Source: Chitinophaga pinensis
GTDB taxonomy: Bacteria; Bacteroidota; Bacteroidia; Chitinophagales; Chitinophagaceae
DNA length: 64,000 nt
Direction of reading: 5' to 3'
NCBI GenBank assembly: GCA_902167325.1
Contig: LR632930.1
Location: 4,030,001-4,094,000, forward strand
The position numbers were made by a program, and so were the translations under genes. The notes beneath the pieces were generated by a model. It worked only from the letters and a program-made list of their open reading frames with translations, was not told where the DNA came from and did not search any database. Positions within the stretch are counted from its first letter, which is position 1; every line of letters begins with the position of its first letter. Of the stretch, positions 10,001 through 18,316 are shown piece by piece.

Positions 10001-10441
10001 GATTTCAGCTTCTTCTTCCAGGGTTCGGCACGTTCCTCCTTCTGGATAGATCCTTATTCCACCCAGCCCTTTGTTCAGAACGGTGGCGGGCAGCATGGCC
10101 TGCTGCGTGTGATCGCGGAAGACCACTGGAGCGAGAACAACCGTAACCTGTACGCTTTCTGGCCACGCCTGAGCAACTACTTCGTGGCTAACAACTTCCA
10201 GACCTCGACCTGGTGGATGCGCAGCGGCGAATTCCTCCGCCTCAAAACCGTGGAGCTGGGATATACACTGCCCGACAGATTGCAGAAACGCTTCCGCATG
10301 GTAAACACCCGCGTATATGCCAACGCCATGAACCTCTTCGCTATCAGCACCTTTAAGATGTGGGATGTGGAAATGGGCGGCAACGGACTGGGTTACCCCG
10401 TACAGCGCGTGTACAACTTCGGCCTTAACGTTGGTTTTTAA
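7031..10441 (+). CDS. SusC/RagA-family TonB-dependent outer-membrane transporter with STN domain
   Basis: 1136 residues. Signal peptide ~1-29 (ALLWLCFALTIQFQARAYA). STN (secretin/TonB N-terminal) domain ~31-110, starting VTIHVKNSSLEDVMKQI, which contacts the FecR protein. Carboxypeptidase-regulatory-like beta domain ~120-195 with GIVSDESGQVLPGVTV. TonB plug with VVVVAYGTQKKSS, then ATASSLYGARGANGVVLVTT, the signature of SusC proteins. A 22-strand barrel follows and ends in an aromatic residue (NFGLNVGF). It imports a ligand captured with the SusD partner, powered by TonB. The ATG at 7031 is chosen because a signal peptide follows at once; the upstream overlapping ORF is out of frame. Confidence 0.95.
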   Translation: MQRLRFSTKALLWLCFALTIQFQARAYAQQVTIHVKNSSLEDVMKQIRQQTGYLFLYDLNMMGEARRVTADLKGASLDEALRDVLAGQPFTWSVVDKTVVLKKKKADEVANSKASSRYIQIRGIVSDESGQVLPGVTVHNKSNKANALTDALGTFTIEASKGDSLIFTMIGMQTLTEVLYELKPLKIVLKQKVSDVGEVVVVAYGTQKKSSLVSAVTSINPKELKGPTSNLTTMLAGRLSGVISYQRSGEPGRDNASFFIRGITTFGTGKVDPLILIDGMESTTTDLARLQPDDISGFSILKDATASSLYGARGANGVVLVTTKAGVEGKTKFNVRFENSLSTNTRSIKFADNITYMKLANEAVATRDPLGEQPYSQEKIEKTAAGADPLLYPNNDWIKQMIKNYTNNQRLNFSMNGGGKVAQYYIAGTYNIDNGILKVDKLNNFNSNIKLRNYSIRSNININLTPTTVGIVRTYGQFDDYNGPIGGGARRFEQAIWANPVDFPAVYPKEYAPQLNHPLFGSAVMRGYGANTMNGSNLFFNPYALSVSGYQQYNTSNLLAQLELKQDLKFITPGLNARIMAYTERYAYFEVSRGYSPYYYKLVPGVAGDKPKLVSLNNNGTEYLNYSPSDKTTATTSYLEAAATYARTMGKHSVSGMLIGIFRGYLTGNGRTLQTSLPHRNQGVSGRFTYDYDDRYLLEANFGYNGSERFAETHRYGFFPSIGAAWNVYQEDFFKPYNGIIDKLKIRGSFGLVGNDQIGRDEDRFFYLSDVNMNDGDRGAFFGEKYGLYMPGVSVRRYENRNITWERSKKANVGLEVSLFNSLNIVADAFMERRSNILMTRSTLPSTLGLNVPISANVGEAEGKGVDLSVDYNRTFKNGIWLQARGTFTYATNKLLVNEEPKYKEAYRSRVGNSLGQAWGYVAERLFVDDQEVANSPVQNFGSRVYGGDIKYRDINNDGIVNSSDMVPIGLPTMPEITYGFGSSLGWKNVDFSFFFQGSARSSFWIDPYSTQPFVQNGGGQHGLLRVIAEDHWSENNRNLYAFWPRLSNYFVANNFQTSTWWMRSGEFLRLKTVELGYTLPDRLQKRFRMVNTRVYANAMNLFAISTFKMWDVEMGGNGLGYPVQRVYNFGLNVGF

Positions 10442-10459
10442 AGGTAAAAAAGGATCTAC

Positions 10460-12316
10460 ATGAAAAAACTATTGATACCCGCCCTATGCGCCCTTTTAAT
10501 AAGTGCGGCCGGCTGTAATAAATTCCTCGACGTAGTGCCCGATAACGTGCCTACCATCGATAATGCCTTTACCATGCGGCAGGAAGCTATGAAGTACCTC
10601 TTCACCTGCTACAGCTACATGCCCTACAACTCGGAACCCAGTTCAAACCCGGCACTCTGTGCGGGCGATGAATACTGGTTTGCCCGTCCGTACCCCGTTA
10701 GCGAAGAACCCGTGCAGATCGCGATGGGCTTCATGTCGCCCGGTACAGTGTATATGAACGACTGGAACAGGTATTACCGCGCCCTGCGCGATTGTAACAT
10801 CTTCCTCGATAATGTGGGCAAGGTGGTTGACCTGCCGGATTATGAACGCATCCGCTGGGTGGGAGAAGTGAAGTTCCTGAAAGCGTTCTATCACTACCAG
10901 CTGTTCCTCCGCTATGGTCCCGTGCCGGTGGTAGACAAGAACCTGCCCATTTCCGGAAGCCATGAGGAATACAAAGTATACCGCACACCGGTAGACACAC
11001 TGGTAAAATACATTGCCGACCTCATGCTCGATGCATCCAAAACACTGCCTCCGGAGATAGCCGACCGTTCTACCGAAATGGGACGCATCACACAGGCTAT
11101 TGCCCTGAGCATGCGGGCCAAAGTACTGGTAACTGCCGCCAGCCCGCTTTTCAATGGCAATACCGACCATGCCGGTGCAGGCAAAACAGAACGTCCCATT
11201 TTCGCCACAACGTACGATGCCGTTAAATGGGACACTGCAGTATCTGCCTGCAAACTGGCACTGGAAGCATGCGAACGCGGCCGCCATAAAATATATAAGT
11301 TCAATGAACTGGGCACCCAGCTGTCTGAAGCCATGAACATACAGATGAGCCTGCGCAATGCCATGTGTGAAGACTGGAACCCGGAGATCATCTGGGGTAA
11401 TTCACAGGCACGCTCTTACACCATGCAACGCCTTTCACTGCCCCGTCTCGATCCTGATCACCTCAACAACGAATCGGTTTCAGGCGCCCTCGGGCCCTCC
11501 ATGAAAATGGCAGAGCTGTTCTACTCCGTACATGGCGTGCCTATTCAGGAAGATCACAGCTATGACTACAGCGGCCGTTTCAAACTGCGTACCGCTACTG
11601 CCGCAGAAAAGGAATTCATCTACGAAGGCTATACCACTGCATCCCTTCACTTCAACCGCGAACCAAGGTTCTATGCCTCACTGGCTTTCGATGGCGGTAT
11701 GTGGATGATGAAGAACAAAACCTTCCACATCGAGAACAAAGCAGGTCAGTGGCAGAGCCGTAAGAATATTTATGACAACAACGTTACCGGTTACTATGCC
11801 AAGAAGCTGGTTAGCTGGAAGAACGAGATACAGGCAGAGCACAGGCTCTATGTTGAATCATACGCCTGGCCTGAAATGCGCCTCGCTGATCTGTACCTGC
11901 TCTATGCAGAAGCACTGAACGAAGCCAAAGGTCCCACTGCGGAAGTATATGATTACATCAACCGCGTTCGTGACAGGGCAGGTTTACCTAGCGTACAGGA
12001 TGCATGGACCAACTGGTCGCGCACACCCAATAAATTCACTACCAAAGAAGGTCTCCGTCAGATCATCCAGCAGGAAAGGCTCATCGAGCTGGCTTTCGAA
12101 GGTTCCCGCTTCTGGGACCTCCGCCGCTGGAAACGCTCCGTGGAAGAGCTTAACAAACCCATCAACGGATGGGACATCGTGCAGGAGAAACCGGAATTCT
12201 ATTACCGCCCGCGCCTCGTATTCCGCCAAAGCTTCCAGATGCGTGATTATCTGTGGCCGATCCATGAATACGACCTGCTGGTAAATGAAAACCTCGTGCA
12301 AAATCCCGGATGGTAA
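10460..12316 (+). CDS. SusD/RagB-family nutrient-binding outer-membrane lipoprotein
   Basis: 618 residues. Lipoprotein signal with Cys19 in the lipobox SAAGC, then NKFLDVVPD, the typical mature start of SusD proteins. TPR-like helices follow (RALRDCNIFLDNV, RIRWVGEVKFLKAFYHYQLF). The conserved C-terminal block includes MRLADLYLLYAEALNEAKG, INRVRDRAGLP, IIQQERLIELAFEGSRFWDL and RRW. It forms the lid on the SusC barrel at the cell surface and holds the substrate. It lies 18 bp after the SusC gene. The glycan or other ligand cannot be deduced, and no glycoside hydrolase lies nearby. Confidence 0.95.
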   Translation: MKKLLIPALCALLISAAGCNKFLDVVPDNVPTIDNAFTMRQEAMKYLFTCYSYMPYNSEPSSNPALCAGDEYWFARPYPVSEEPVQIAMGFMSPGTVYMNDWNRYYRALRDCNIFLDNVGKVVDLPDYERIRWVGEVKFLKAFYHYQLFLRYGPVPVVDKNLPISGSHEEYKVYRTPVDTLVKYIADLMLDASKTLPPEIADRSTEMGRITQAIALSMRAKVLVTAASPLFNGNTDHAGAGKTERPIFATTYDAVKWDTAVSACKLALEACERGRHKIYKFNELGTQLSEAMNIQMSLRNAMCEDWNPEIIWGNSQARSYTMQRLSLPRLDPDHLNNESVSGALGPSMKMAELFYSVHGVPIQEDHSYDYSGRFKLRTATAAEKEFIYEGYTTASLHFNREPRFYASLAFDGGMWMMKNKTFHIENKAGQWQSRKNIYDNNVTGYYAKKLVSWKNEIQAEHRLYVESYAWPEMRLADLYLLYAEALNEAKGPTAEVYDYINRVRDRAGLPSVQDAWTNWSRTPNKFTTKEGLRQIIQQERLIELAFEGSRFWDLRRWKRSVEELNKPINGWDIVQEKPEFYYRPRLVFRQSFQMRDYLWPIHEYDLLVNENLVQNPGW

Positions 12317-12336
12317 CCCTTCAAAACCGAATGATC

Positions 12337-13494
12337 ATGAAAAAAACTGCGCATATACTTGCATTCGCACTGTTGGCCGCCGCCTGCAGTAAAGAAACGC
12401 ATGACCCTGTTAATACACCCGGCGGCACTCCCGGACAGGTATCCAACGTACAGGTGGAGAACCAGAACGGAACCGCCCGTATCTCATACAGTCTGCCCGA
12501 TAATCCAGACCTGCTTTACGTGAAAGCCGTGTACGAACAACGCCCCGGCAAAACCCGCGAAGTGAAAAGCAGCTTCTATAACAATTTCCTTATCGTAGAC
12601 GGCTTTGGCGATTCGCTGAAGCACACCGTGAAACTATATGCGGTTTCCCGCAGTGAAGTAGCCTCTGCGCCGGTAGAAGTTGTAGTGGAACCGAAAGTGC
12701 CGCCCGTTGTACTCATCCGCCGCAGCTTCAGGATCAGGGAAGACTTCGGAGGTGTGAACCTCACCTTCGAAAACACCACCAAAGCAGAAGTGGCCATTTT
12801 CGTCCTTACCAAAGACTCTACCGGCCAGATGAAGGAAACCAACGTCCGCTACACCAAAGCACCCAATGGTAACTATTCCATCCGCGGGTTTGATGCGGTA
12901 GAGCGTGAGTTCCGCTTCTTCGCCCGTGACCAGTACGGCAATTACAGCGATACCCTTACCGGCTCTTGGGTTCCTATTTACGAACGCTGGCTCGATAAAA
13001 CGAAGTTCCGTGAAGTGATCCTCCCCGGCGATACGCCTTTCGGATGGGGATACCCCATCTCCGGACTCTGGAACGGCACCATGTGGCACTCCGCAGATAA
13101 ATTCGATGGCATGCCCATGACTATTTCCTTCGATATGGGCGTACTGGCAAAGCTGAGCCGTATCTCATTCTGGCAACGGCCTAACGAATGGATCTACCTC
13201 CAGAATAACGTGCGCAAATTCGAGCTATGGGGTATTGCTGATACGCCGCCCGGCAATGGCAGCTACGACGGATGGACCAAACTCCTGGAACACACCCTCA
13301 TCAAGCCATCGGGCCTGCCGGTAGGACAGGTGTCGCAGGAAGACCGGGATAAGGGTAAAGAAGGGGAACATATCGATGTGTCGCTCTCTATGCCTAAAGT
13401 CCGCTACCTCCGCGTAAAGATCCTCCGTACATGGACGGACGGTGGTTTTGCCGCCAACATCCAGGAAATGCGATTCTACGGAAACGATAAGTAA
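12337..13494 (+). CDS. Surface lipoprotein with DUF4959 / DUF5126 / DUF5000 domains
   Basis: 385 residues from the ATG at 12337, chosen because MKKTAHILAFALLAAACSK is a lipoprotein signal (lipobox AAAC). An upstream in-frame ATG at 12310 overlaps the SusD gene and would spoil the signal. The N-terminal third looks like DUF4959, a fibronectin-like fold (GQVSNVQVENQNGTARISY). The middle resembles DUF5126. The C-terminal 150 residues (SFDMGVLAKLSRISFWQRP, RYLRVKILRTWTDG) read as a discoidin-like DUF5000 carbohydrate-binding domain. Such proteins commonly follow SusCD and are thought to help bind ligand at the surface. Domain names are by recognition and not by search. Confidence 0.82.
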   Translation: MKKTAHILAFALLAAACSKETHDPVNTPGGTPGQVSNVQVENQNGTARISYSLPDNPDLLYVKAVYEQRPGKTREVKSSFYNNFLIVDGFGDSLKHTVKLYAVSRSEVASAPVEVVVEPKVPPVVLIRRSFRIREDFGGVNLTFENTTKAEVAIFVLTKDSTGQMKETNVRYTKAPNGNYSIRGFDAVEREFRFFARDQYGNYSDTLTGSWVPIYERWLDKTKFREVILPGDTPFGWGYPISGLWNGTMWHSADKFDGMPMTISFDMGVLAKLSRISFWQRPNEWIYLQNNVRKFELWGIADTPPGNGSYDGWTKLLEHTLIKPSGLPVGQVSQEDRDKGKEGEHIDVSLSMPKVRYLRVKILRTWTDGGFAANIQEMRFYGNDK

Positions 13495-13514
13495 AACTCT
13501 TAAAGCCTATTATC

Positions 13515-14708
13515 ATGCGTAAATATATTGCCATACTGTTACTGTCAGCCGCGGCATTCGCCGCCTGCCGGAAGCAGGACGATTACAAAAAGTACCTGGA
13601 AGGAGGAGAGCGCCTGTATACCGGAAAGGCAGACTCTATGCGCGTACACCCCGGCCGCAACCGCGTACAGGTATCCTGGCTGCTCATTGCAGACCCCAAA
13701 GTCTCTGTCAGCAAGCTGTATTGGAACAACCGGAAAGACTCGGCCATTATCCCCATTAACCGCACCAAGGGCATCGATACTATCCGCTATATGGTGAATA
13801 ACCTCGACGAGCGGGTGTACGAGTTCGAAGTCGTGAACTACGACAAGGCCGGTAACATTTCAATGATCAGCAGAGCCAACGGGTTATCGTACGGACAACT
13901 GTATGAAACTTCGCTGCTCAATCGTGCCTATGAATCCATCATATCCAGATTAGGAAAAACGGATATTAAATGGGGCGACGTGGATTCTGCTGACGGCTTA
14001 CATTCCATCCAGATCCGGTACGCACATACTAACGGCACTACCCGCGACACTATCGTGGAAAGTATCTCAGAACAAATGGTGACATCTCTTCCCGGACTGG
14101 CCCCCAATTCCAAACTGGAATACCGCACCCGTTACCTCCCGGATACCCTTGCTATTGATACCTTCCTGACCGACTGGCAGCTGTATCAGTTTGCACCCGA
14201 ACTGGACCTTTCCGTGGAAGTGTTTAAAAACCCGGGATGGCCTTTCCGCCGGGGAGACGGAGGTGATAGCCGTTTTGGTAAAATAGCCGACTGGCAAACC
14301 AATGCAGAAGCCGACCGTAACGGTACCACCGACGAAATGAACGGAGCCGGCAGCCGCTATCTCACCCTCTGGATCTGGGATAACGGTCCCATCACCAATG
14401 GTAAGATCTGGCAAACCCTCACGCTGCCTCCCGGTAAATACCGCATGGAAGCCTTCCAGCAGAATATCGACGGCACGCTGCAGGCTACATATTTTGCTGT
14501 AGCGCCCGGTACAACCCTGCCTGATGTGGAACAGATCGGCACTGCCATCGCATCCAAGAAACTGACGGACAATAGCGATAAACATCATATCGTCACTTTC
14601 ACCATCACTGAACCCAAAACCGTAAGCCTTGGTTTTGTAGGTACTTTCAGCAACCCCATCTATCAAACGTTACGTGTCGAAGGGGTGAAATTCTTCCAAT
14701 CAAATTAA
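13515..14708 (+). CDS. Surface lipoprotein with DUF4998 and DUF5013 domains
   Basis: 397 residues with lipobox FAAC (Cys17). The first ~200 residues match the DUF4998 pattern (VHPGRNRVQVSWLLIADPKV, KLYWNNRKDS, YEFEVVNYDKAGNIS), tandem fibronectin-like folds. The last ~170 residues (VFKNPGWPFRRGDGGDSRFG, WQTLTLPPGKYRMEAF, VSLGFVGTF) look like DUF5013, a jelly-roll, CBM-like domain. It is the last gene of the sigma-FecR-SusC-SusD operon, 20 bp after the preceding gene and just before a strong hairpin terminator. The probable role is surface ligand binding in support of SusCD. Confidence 0.8.
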   Translation: MRKYIAILLLSAAAFAACRKQDDYKKYLEGGERLYTGKADSMRVHPGRNRVQVSWLLIADPKVSVSKLYWNNRKDSAIIPINRTKGIDTIRYMVNNLDERVYEFEVVNYDKAGNISMISRANGLSYGQLYETSLLNRAYESIISRLGKTDIKWGDVDSADGLHSIQIRYAHTNGTTRDTIVESISEQMVTSLPGLAPNSKLEYRTRYLPDTLAIDTFLTDWQLYQFAPELDLSVEVFKNPGWPFRRGDGGDSRFGKIADWQTNAEADRNGTTDEMNGAGSRYLTLWIWDNGPITNGKIWQTLTLPPGKYRMEAFQQNIDGTLQATYFAVAPGTTLPDVEQIGTAIASKKLTDNSDKHHIVTFTITEPKTVSLGFVGTFSNPIYQTLRVEGVKFFQSN

Positions 14709-14779
14709 TCACATTGAACAATTGACGTTCGTATTCGATAACCGTTAGCATCCGTCGGGTATGTCCATACCAGATACAA

Positions 14780-14814
14780 AAACGCCCTCCGATACTGAGA
14801 TCAGGAGGGCGTTT
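14780..14814. terminator. Bidirectional terminator between convergent genes
   Basis: The inverted repeat AAACGCCCTCC (14780-14790) / GGAGGGCGTTT (14804-14814) is perfect over 11 bp, with A-rich sequence before it and T-rich sequence after it. This allows termination on both strands. It lies between the end of the SusCD operon and the converging beta-lactamase-like gene. Confidence 0.85.
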
Positions 14815-14836
14815 GTATTTGTAGTTAATCCGGAGC

Positions 14837-16045
14837 TTATTCTTCGCCGGCTTCCTCACCGTCGCCATGCCCGAGTATTTCCCGGAGGGGGCGCACAGAC
14901 TGGTAAATGCCGCGGTTATAACGGTTACCGAGGATCACTACCGTGGTAGAGTCCTGGATAAAGCGGTAGAACACGGTGTTATTGCCATGCCACCAGCCGT
15001 TGTGGTATATGATATTGCGGGTACTGTCAGGGTACGTCATCAGGCGCCAGCCAAGGCCGTAGTTACGGATGCCGGGCTTTTCCTTTGAGTAGGGGCGGTA
15101 TGCTTCTGTCAGCGTTTCAGGCTTGAAGAGCTTACCTGAATAGATTGCCTGATCCCATTTCAGCATATCCTGTACGGTGCTGTAAATGCCTTTATCTCCC
15201 GTAACACCATCGAAGCTGTTATCTGCTTCCGCCCGCCAGTTAGAGAGGTGGGATACAGTTTGGCCTGCTCTGGGCGCCAGGGTAGGATCGGCCACGAAGG
15301 TATGCGTCATTTCAAGTGGACCGAAGAAGGTTTGCTGCAGGTAATCCGCATACGTTTGTCCGCTTGTTTTTTCGATGATGGCAGAGAGGATCAGGTAGTT
15401 GGTATTGCAGTAGGAGAAATGCCTGTCCGGCTGATATTGCGAGGCTGGTTTATGGACGATCATCATCCGGATCACTTCCTCGTTGGTGAGGAAATGGGAT
15501 TTGTCTTTATTGAGACTGTCGCAGAAGTAAAGGTAGTTGGGCAGGCCGCTGCGGTGGTTGAGCAGGGTGCGTACGGTAACGCCGAGATATGGAAAATCGG
15601 GCCACCATTTCTGCACGGGATCTTCGAGGGATAGCTTTCCTCTTTCCAGCAGGGAAAGGATAGCCATACCGGTGAAAGTTTTGGAGACGGAAGCCAGCTG
15701 GAAGGAGGAAGAGTCGGTAACCGGAACTTTAGAAACATGACTTTCAAGGCCCTGGTAATGTTCATACAGGATTACCCCCTTTTTGGCGACAAGTATAGCC
15801 CCGCTGAAAGAGGACGCAGGAAGCCGCTGCCGAACAAGGCCAGCCACTTCACGGCTGATGCGCTGGTTACGGGGATTGGTAAGGATCGCCTTTACCTCTT
15901 CGTCGCTCAGCCTGAGCGTGTATTCGGATGACGCTGCCGTTGCCGGTGTTTTTTCCCTGTTCCGGTTGGCAGAACTGCTGCTGCAACCGGAATATATAAA
16001 GATGCCAGAGATGGCCAGTGCCACAATTGCCTTCGACCCGTTCAT
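14837..16045 (-). CDS. Serine hydrolase of the beta-lactamase / penicillin-binding-protein class C family (lipoprotein)
   Basis: 402 residues. Lipobox YSGC (Cys21) indicates a lipid-anchored envelope protein. The three active-site elements of the family are present: SVSK (Ser119 nucleophile, Lys122), YCN (Tyr212, Asn214) and HNG (His348-Gly350) within YHNGWWHGN. The supporting motif LLNHRSGLPNY after the first element and GDKGIYSTVQDMLKW in the middle are also typical. Such enzymes act as D,D-peptidases, esterases or amidases; sequence alone does not separate these from a true beta-lactamase. It is a single gene, convergent with the SusCD operon and divergent from serA. Confidence 0.9.
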   Translation of the reverse strand: MNGSKAIVALAISGIFIYSGCSSSSANRNREKTPATAASSEYTLRLSDEEVKAILTNPRNQRISREVAGLVRQRLPASSFSGAILVAKKGVILYEHYQGLESHVSKVPVTDSSSFQLASVSKTFTGMAILSLLERGKLSLEDPVQKWWPDFPYLGVTVRTLLNHRSGLPNYLYFCDSLNKDKSHFLTNEEVIRMMIVHKPASQYQPDRHFSYCNTNYLILSAIIEKTSGQTYADYLQQTFFGPLEMTHTFVADPTLAPRAGQTVSHLSNWRAEADNSFDGVTGDKGIYSTVQDMLKWDQAIYSGKLFKPETLTEAYRPYSKEKPGIRNYGLGWRLMTYPDSTRNIIYHNGWWHGNNTVFYRFIQDSTTVVILGNRYNRGIYQSVRPLREILGHGDGEEAGEE

Positions 16046-16192
16046 TTGTATAATGCTGCTGAAATTGAATGATTTGAATGCTCTTAACTAACAATTTTCA
16101 TGCCCATCAGGACCAAAACGCCGAAAATAATTTAAAAATGACGAATTGTAAGGGCCATTTTTTGCGTAATGTCGAATTCGAAAGGCCTTCTG

Positions 16193-16223
16193 TTTGATTT
16201 CTCCCTAAACTGGAATAGTTTTG
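16193..16223 (+). promoter_or_regulatory. Bacteroidota promoter of serA
   Basis: TTTG at 16193-16196 (-33 element) and TAGTTTTG at 16216-16223 (a perfect TAnnTTTG -7 element) are separated by 19 bp. Transcription would start near 16230. This places the upstream in-frame ATG at 16221 inside the promoter and supports the serA start at 16296. Confidence 0.75.
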
Positions 16224-16295
16224 TGCCACTTTTTGATGACAAATCAATCACCCGAAATGTCATCGTATTGTAACCAGAAGATTATATCCAACACC

Positions 16296-17534
16296 ATGAG
16301 CCAAAAGAAATTAACGAGTTATCCAAAAGAGAAGATCAATATCCTTTTGCTGGAAAACATCAGTGACGCTGCGGTGGCAGAATTCAAGGAAGCCGGTTAT
16401 GTGAACACCCGTAAAGTGACCGGCGCCCTGAGTGAAGAAGACCTTATCCGCGAAGTGAAAGACGTTCATCTGCTGGGTATCCGTTCAAAAACCCAGGTTA
16501 CCGCCAAAGTACTGGCCGCCGCTAAAAAGCTGCAGGGGATAGGATGCTTCTGTATCGGTACCAATCAGGTAGACCTGAAAAGTGCCACCGAGCACGGCGT
16601 GGCCGTTTTCAACGCCCCGTACTCCAACACCCGTTCCGTGGCTGAACTGGTTATTGGCCTGTCTATCATGCTCATCCGGCGCATCCCTGACAAGAACAAC
16701 GCTGCCCATAAAGGCTCCTGGATGAAAGAAGCCACCGGCAGCTATGAGCTCCGCGGCAAAACCATCGGTATCGTGGGCTATGGCAACATCGGCAGCCAGG
16801 TAAGCGTACTGGCAGAAGCCTTCGGCATGAATGTGCTCTACTACGATGTGGAAACCAAACTGCCCCTCGGTAACGCCACACAGATCCGGAGCATCAAAGA
16901 CCTTTTCTCCCAATCCGATATTATTTCGCTCCACGTACCGTCTAACCGCTCCACGGCAGACATGATCAATAAGGAATCCCTTCAGTACGTCAAGAAAGGC
17001 GCTATTTTCCTCAACTACGCCCGTGGTGAGGTGGTAGTACTGGAAGACCTCCGCGAGGCGCTGGAGCAGGGTCAGCTGTCCGGAGCAGCGGTAGACGTGT
17101 TCCCTGTTGAGCCGGAAAAGAACGGCGCCTCCTTCACCACGCCGCTCCAGGGCCTTCCCAACGTGATCCTCACCCCGCACATCGGTGGTAGTACAGAAGA
17201 AGCCCAGCACAACATCGGACTCGACGTATCCAGCAAAATGCTGAATTACCTTGAGAAAGGCGCCAGCTTCGGCTCCCATACCGTGCCCGCCCTCAGCGTG
17301 CCTGCCATCGAAAACACCCACCGCATCCTGCACATCCACAAAAACGTGCCGGGCGTACTGTCGGAGATCAACAGCGCACTGTCTTCCAAAAACATCAACA
17401 TCGTAGGGCAGTACCTCAAAACCAACGACCAGATCGGTTATGTGGTACTGGATGTGGACTCCAAACTGTCTCAGGAAGCCTTCGCTCTCCTGAAAGATGT
17501 GAATCATACCATCAAAACCCGTATGCTCTACTAG
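16296..17534 (+). CDS. serA: D-3-phosphoglycerate dehydrogenase
   Basis: 412 residues, close to the E. coli enzyme (410) and collinear with it. It oxidises 3-phosphoglycerate to 3-phosphohydroxypyruvate with NAD, the first step of serine biosynthesis, in the cytoplasm. Visible elements: substrate-side motif GCFCIGTNQVDL with NAPYSNTRSVAELVIG, NAD-binding GYGNIG (Gly161-Gly166), DVFPVEP, catalytic His295 in TPHIGGSTEEAQ, and a C-terminal ACT domain (~340-412). The serine-contact pattern HIHKNVPG and NIVGQY is kept, so feedback inhibition by serine is expected. The ATG at 16296 is chosen from homology and from the promoter upstream. A strong terminator follows. Confidence 0.96.
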   Translation: MSQKKLTSYPKEKINILLLENISDAAVAEFKEAGYVNTRKVTGALSEEDLIREVKDVHLLGIRSKTQVTAKVLAAAKKLQGIGCFCIGTNQVDLKSATEHGVAVFNAPYSNTRSVAELVIGLSIMLIRRIPDKNNAAHKGSWMKEATGSYELRGKTIGIVGYGNIGSQVSVLAEAFGMNVLYYDVETKLPLGNATQIRSIKDLFSQSDIISLHVPSNRSTADMINKESLQYVKKGAIFLNYARGEVVVLEDLREALEQGQLSGAAVDVFPVEPEKNGASFTTPLQGLPNVILTPHIGGSTEEAQHNIGLDVSSKMLNYLEKGASFGSHTVPALSVPAIENTHRILHIHKNVPGVLSEINSALSSKNINIVGQYLKTNDQIGYVVLDVDSKLSQEAFALLKDVNHTIKTRMLY

Positions 17535-17555
17535 CCAAAGGTTTTAACGATACCC

Positions 17556-17590
17556 AAAGGGCCATCTCTGACAAAGAGGTGGCCCTTTTT
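17556..17590 (+). terminator. Rho-independent terminator after serA
   Basis: Perfect 9-bp stem AAAGGGCCA (17556-17564) / TGGCCCTTT (17580-17588) with a 15-base loop, ending in a run of five T. Confidence 0.88.
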
Positions 17591-17903
17591 CATGTAAAAG
17601 CCTCCATTTGACGGAGATGAAGTAATAATTCAGGTATCACCTACCTAAAGGATATAGGAGAACATCTACCCTTAGCATATACATTAAGTACCCTTTATCC
17701 TCCCTTCAACCGGGCTGCAACAGGTGCTTAAATACGGGAGGTTCTGGCCTTGTCACAAAAAGGGCAGGGGGCGGAAAAAGTGCATCGGGGAACTGGAGGC
17801 ACTCCAGTTTGCGGGATGATTATCACAAGAGGGTAAAATACAGCGCCGCAGCGGCTGGATAAGGGAAGAAACCTCACCTTTGCCGAATATTTACGACAAG
17901 CAT
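17591..17903. other. Intergenic stretch, no recognised element
   Basis: About 310 bp between the serA terminator and the DUF4260 gene. No convincing gene, RNA or repeat is seen. It probably holds the promoter of the downstream gene, but no clear TAnnTTTG element was identified. Confidence 0.5.
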
Positions 17904-18260
17904 ATGTCCAAATTGCTGAAACTGGAAGAAGTGGCGATGTTCCTCCTCGCCATGCTGATGTTTGAACAACAGTGTACGATTTCGTGGTGGTGGTTTATTG
18001 GCTGCCTATTGTTGCCCGACCTGAGCATGCTGGGGTACCTGGCCAACGCCCGTACCGGCGCCGCGCTCTACAATTTTTTCCATCACAAAGGAGTAGCCCT
18101 GCTGCTGTATTTCGCCGGAACCTGGTTTGCAGTGGAGCCGCTCACTTTCGCGGGTATCATCCTGTTCGCGCATTCCTCGATGGACCGTGCCTTCGGCTAC
18201 GGCCTGAAGCTGGTGACAGGCTTCCAGGATACCCACCTGGGCCGCATCGGGAAAAACTGA
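17904..18260 (+). CDS. DUF4260-family small membrane protein
   Basis: 118 residues from the ATG at 17904; a TTG 24 bp upstream is less likely. Three or four hydrophobic segments are visible (VAMFLLAMLMF, WWWFIGCLLLPDLSMLGYL, GVALLLYFAGTWFAV, LTFAGIILFAHSSMD). The motifs LLPDLSMLGY, GAALYNFFHHKG and HSSMDRAFGYGLK with TGFQDTHLG are characteristic of the DUF4260 family. The function is unknown. The conserved Asp, His and Arg residues sit at membrane edges, so an enzymatic role in the membrane is possible. It stands alone, convergent with the lipoprotein gene downstream. Confidence 0.8.
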   Translation: MSKLLKLEEVAMFLLAMLMFEQQCTISWWWFIGCLLLPDLSMLGYLANARTGAALYNFFHHKGVALLLYFAGTWFAVEPLTFAGIILFAHSSMDRAFGYGLKLVTGFQDTHLGRIGKN

Positions 18261-18316
18261 TTCCTGACCTTACAGGAATTCAGCTGCACCACGGGCATCC
18301 GCCCGCTGGCAGATCC

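Noticed and set aside
16221..16295. Upstream start for serA at 16221
   Set aside because: It lies inside the -7 promoter element and adds 25 residues absent from the family.
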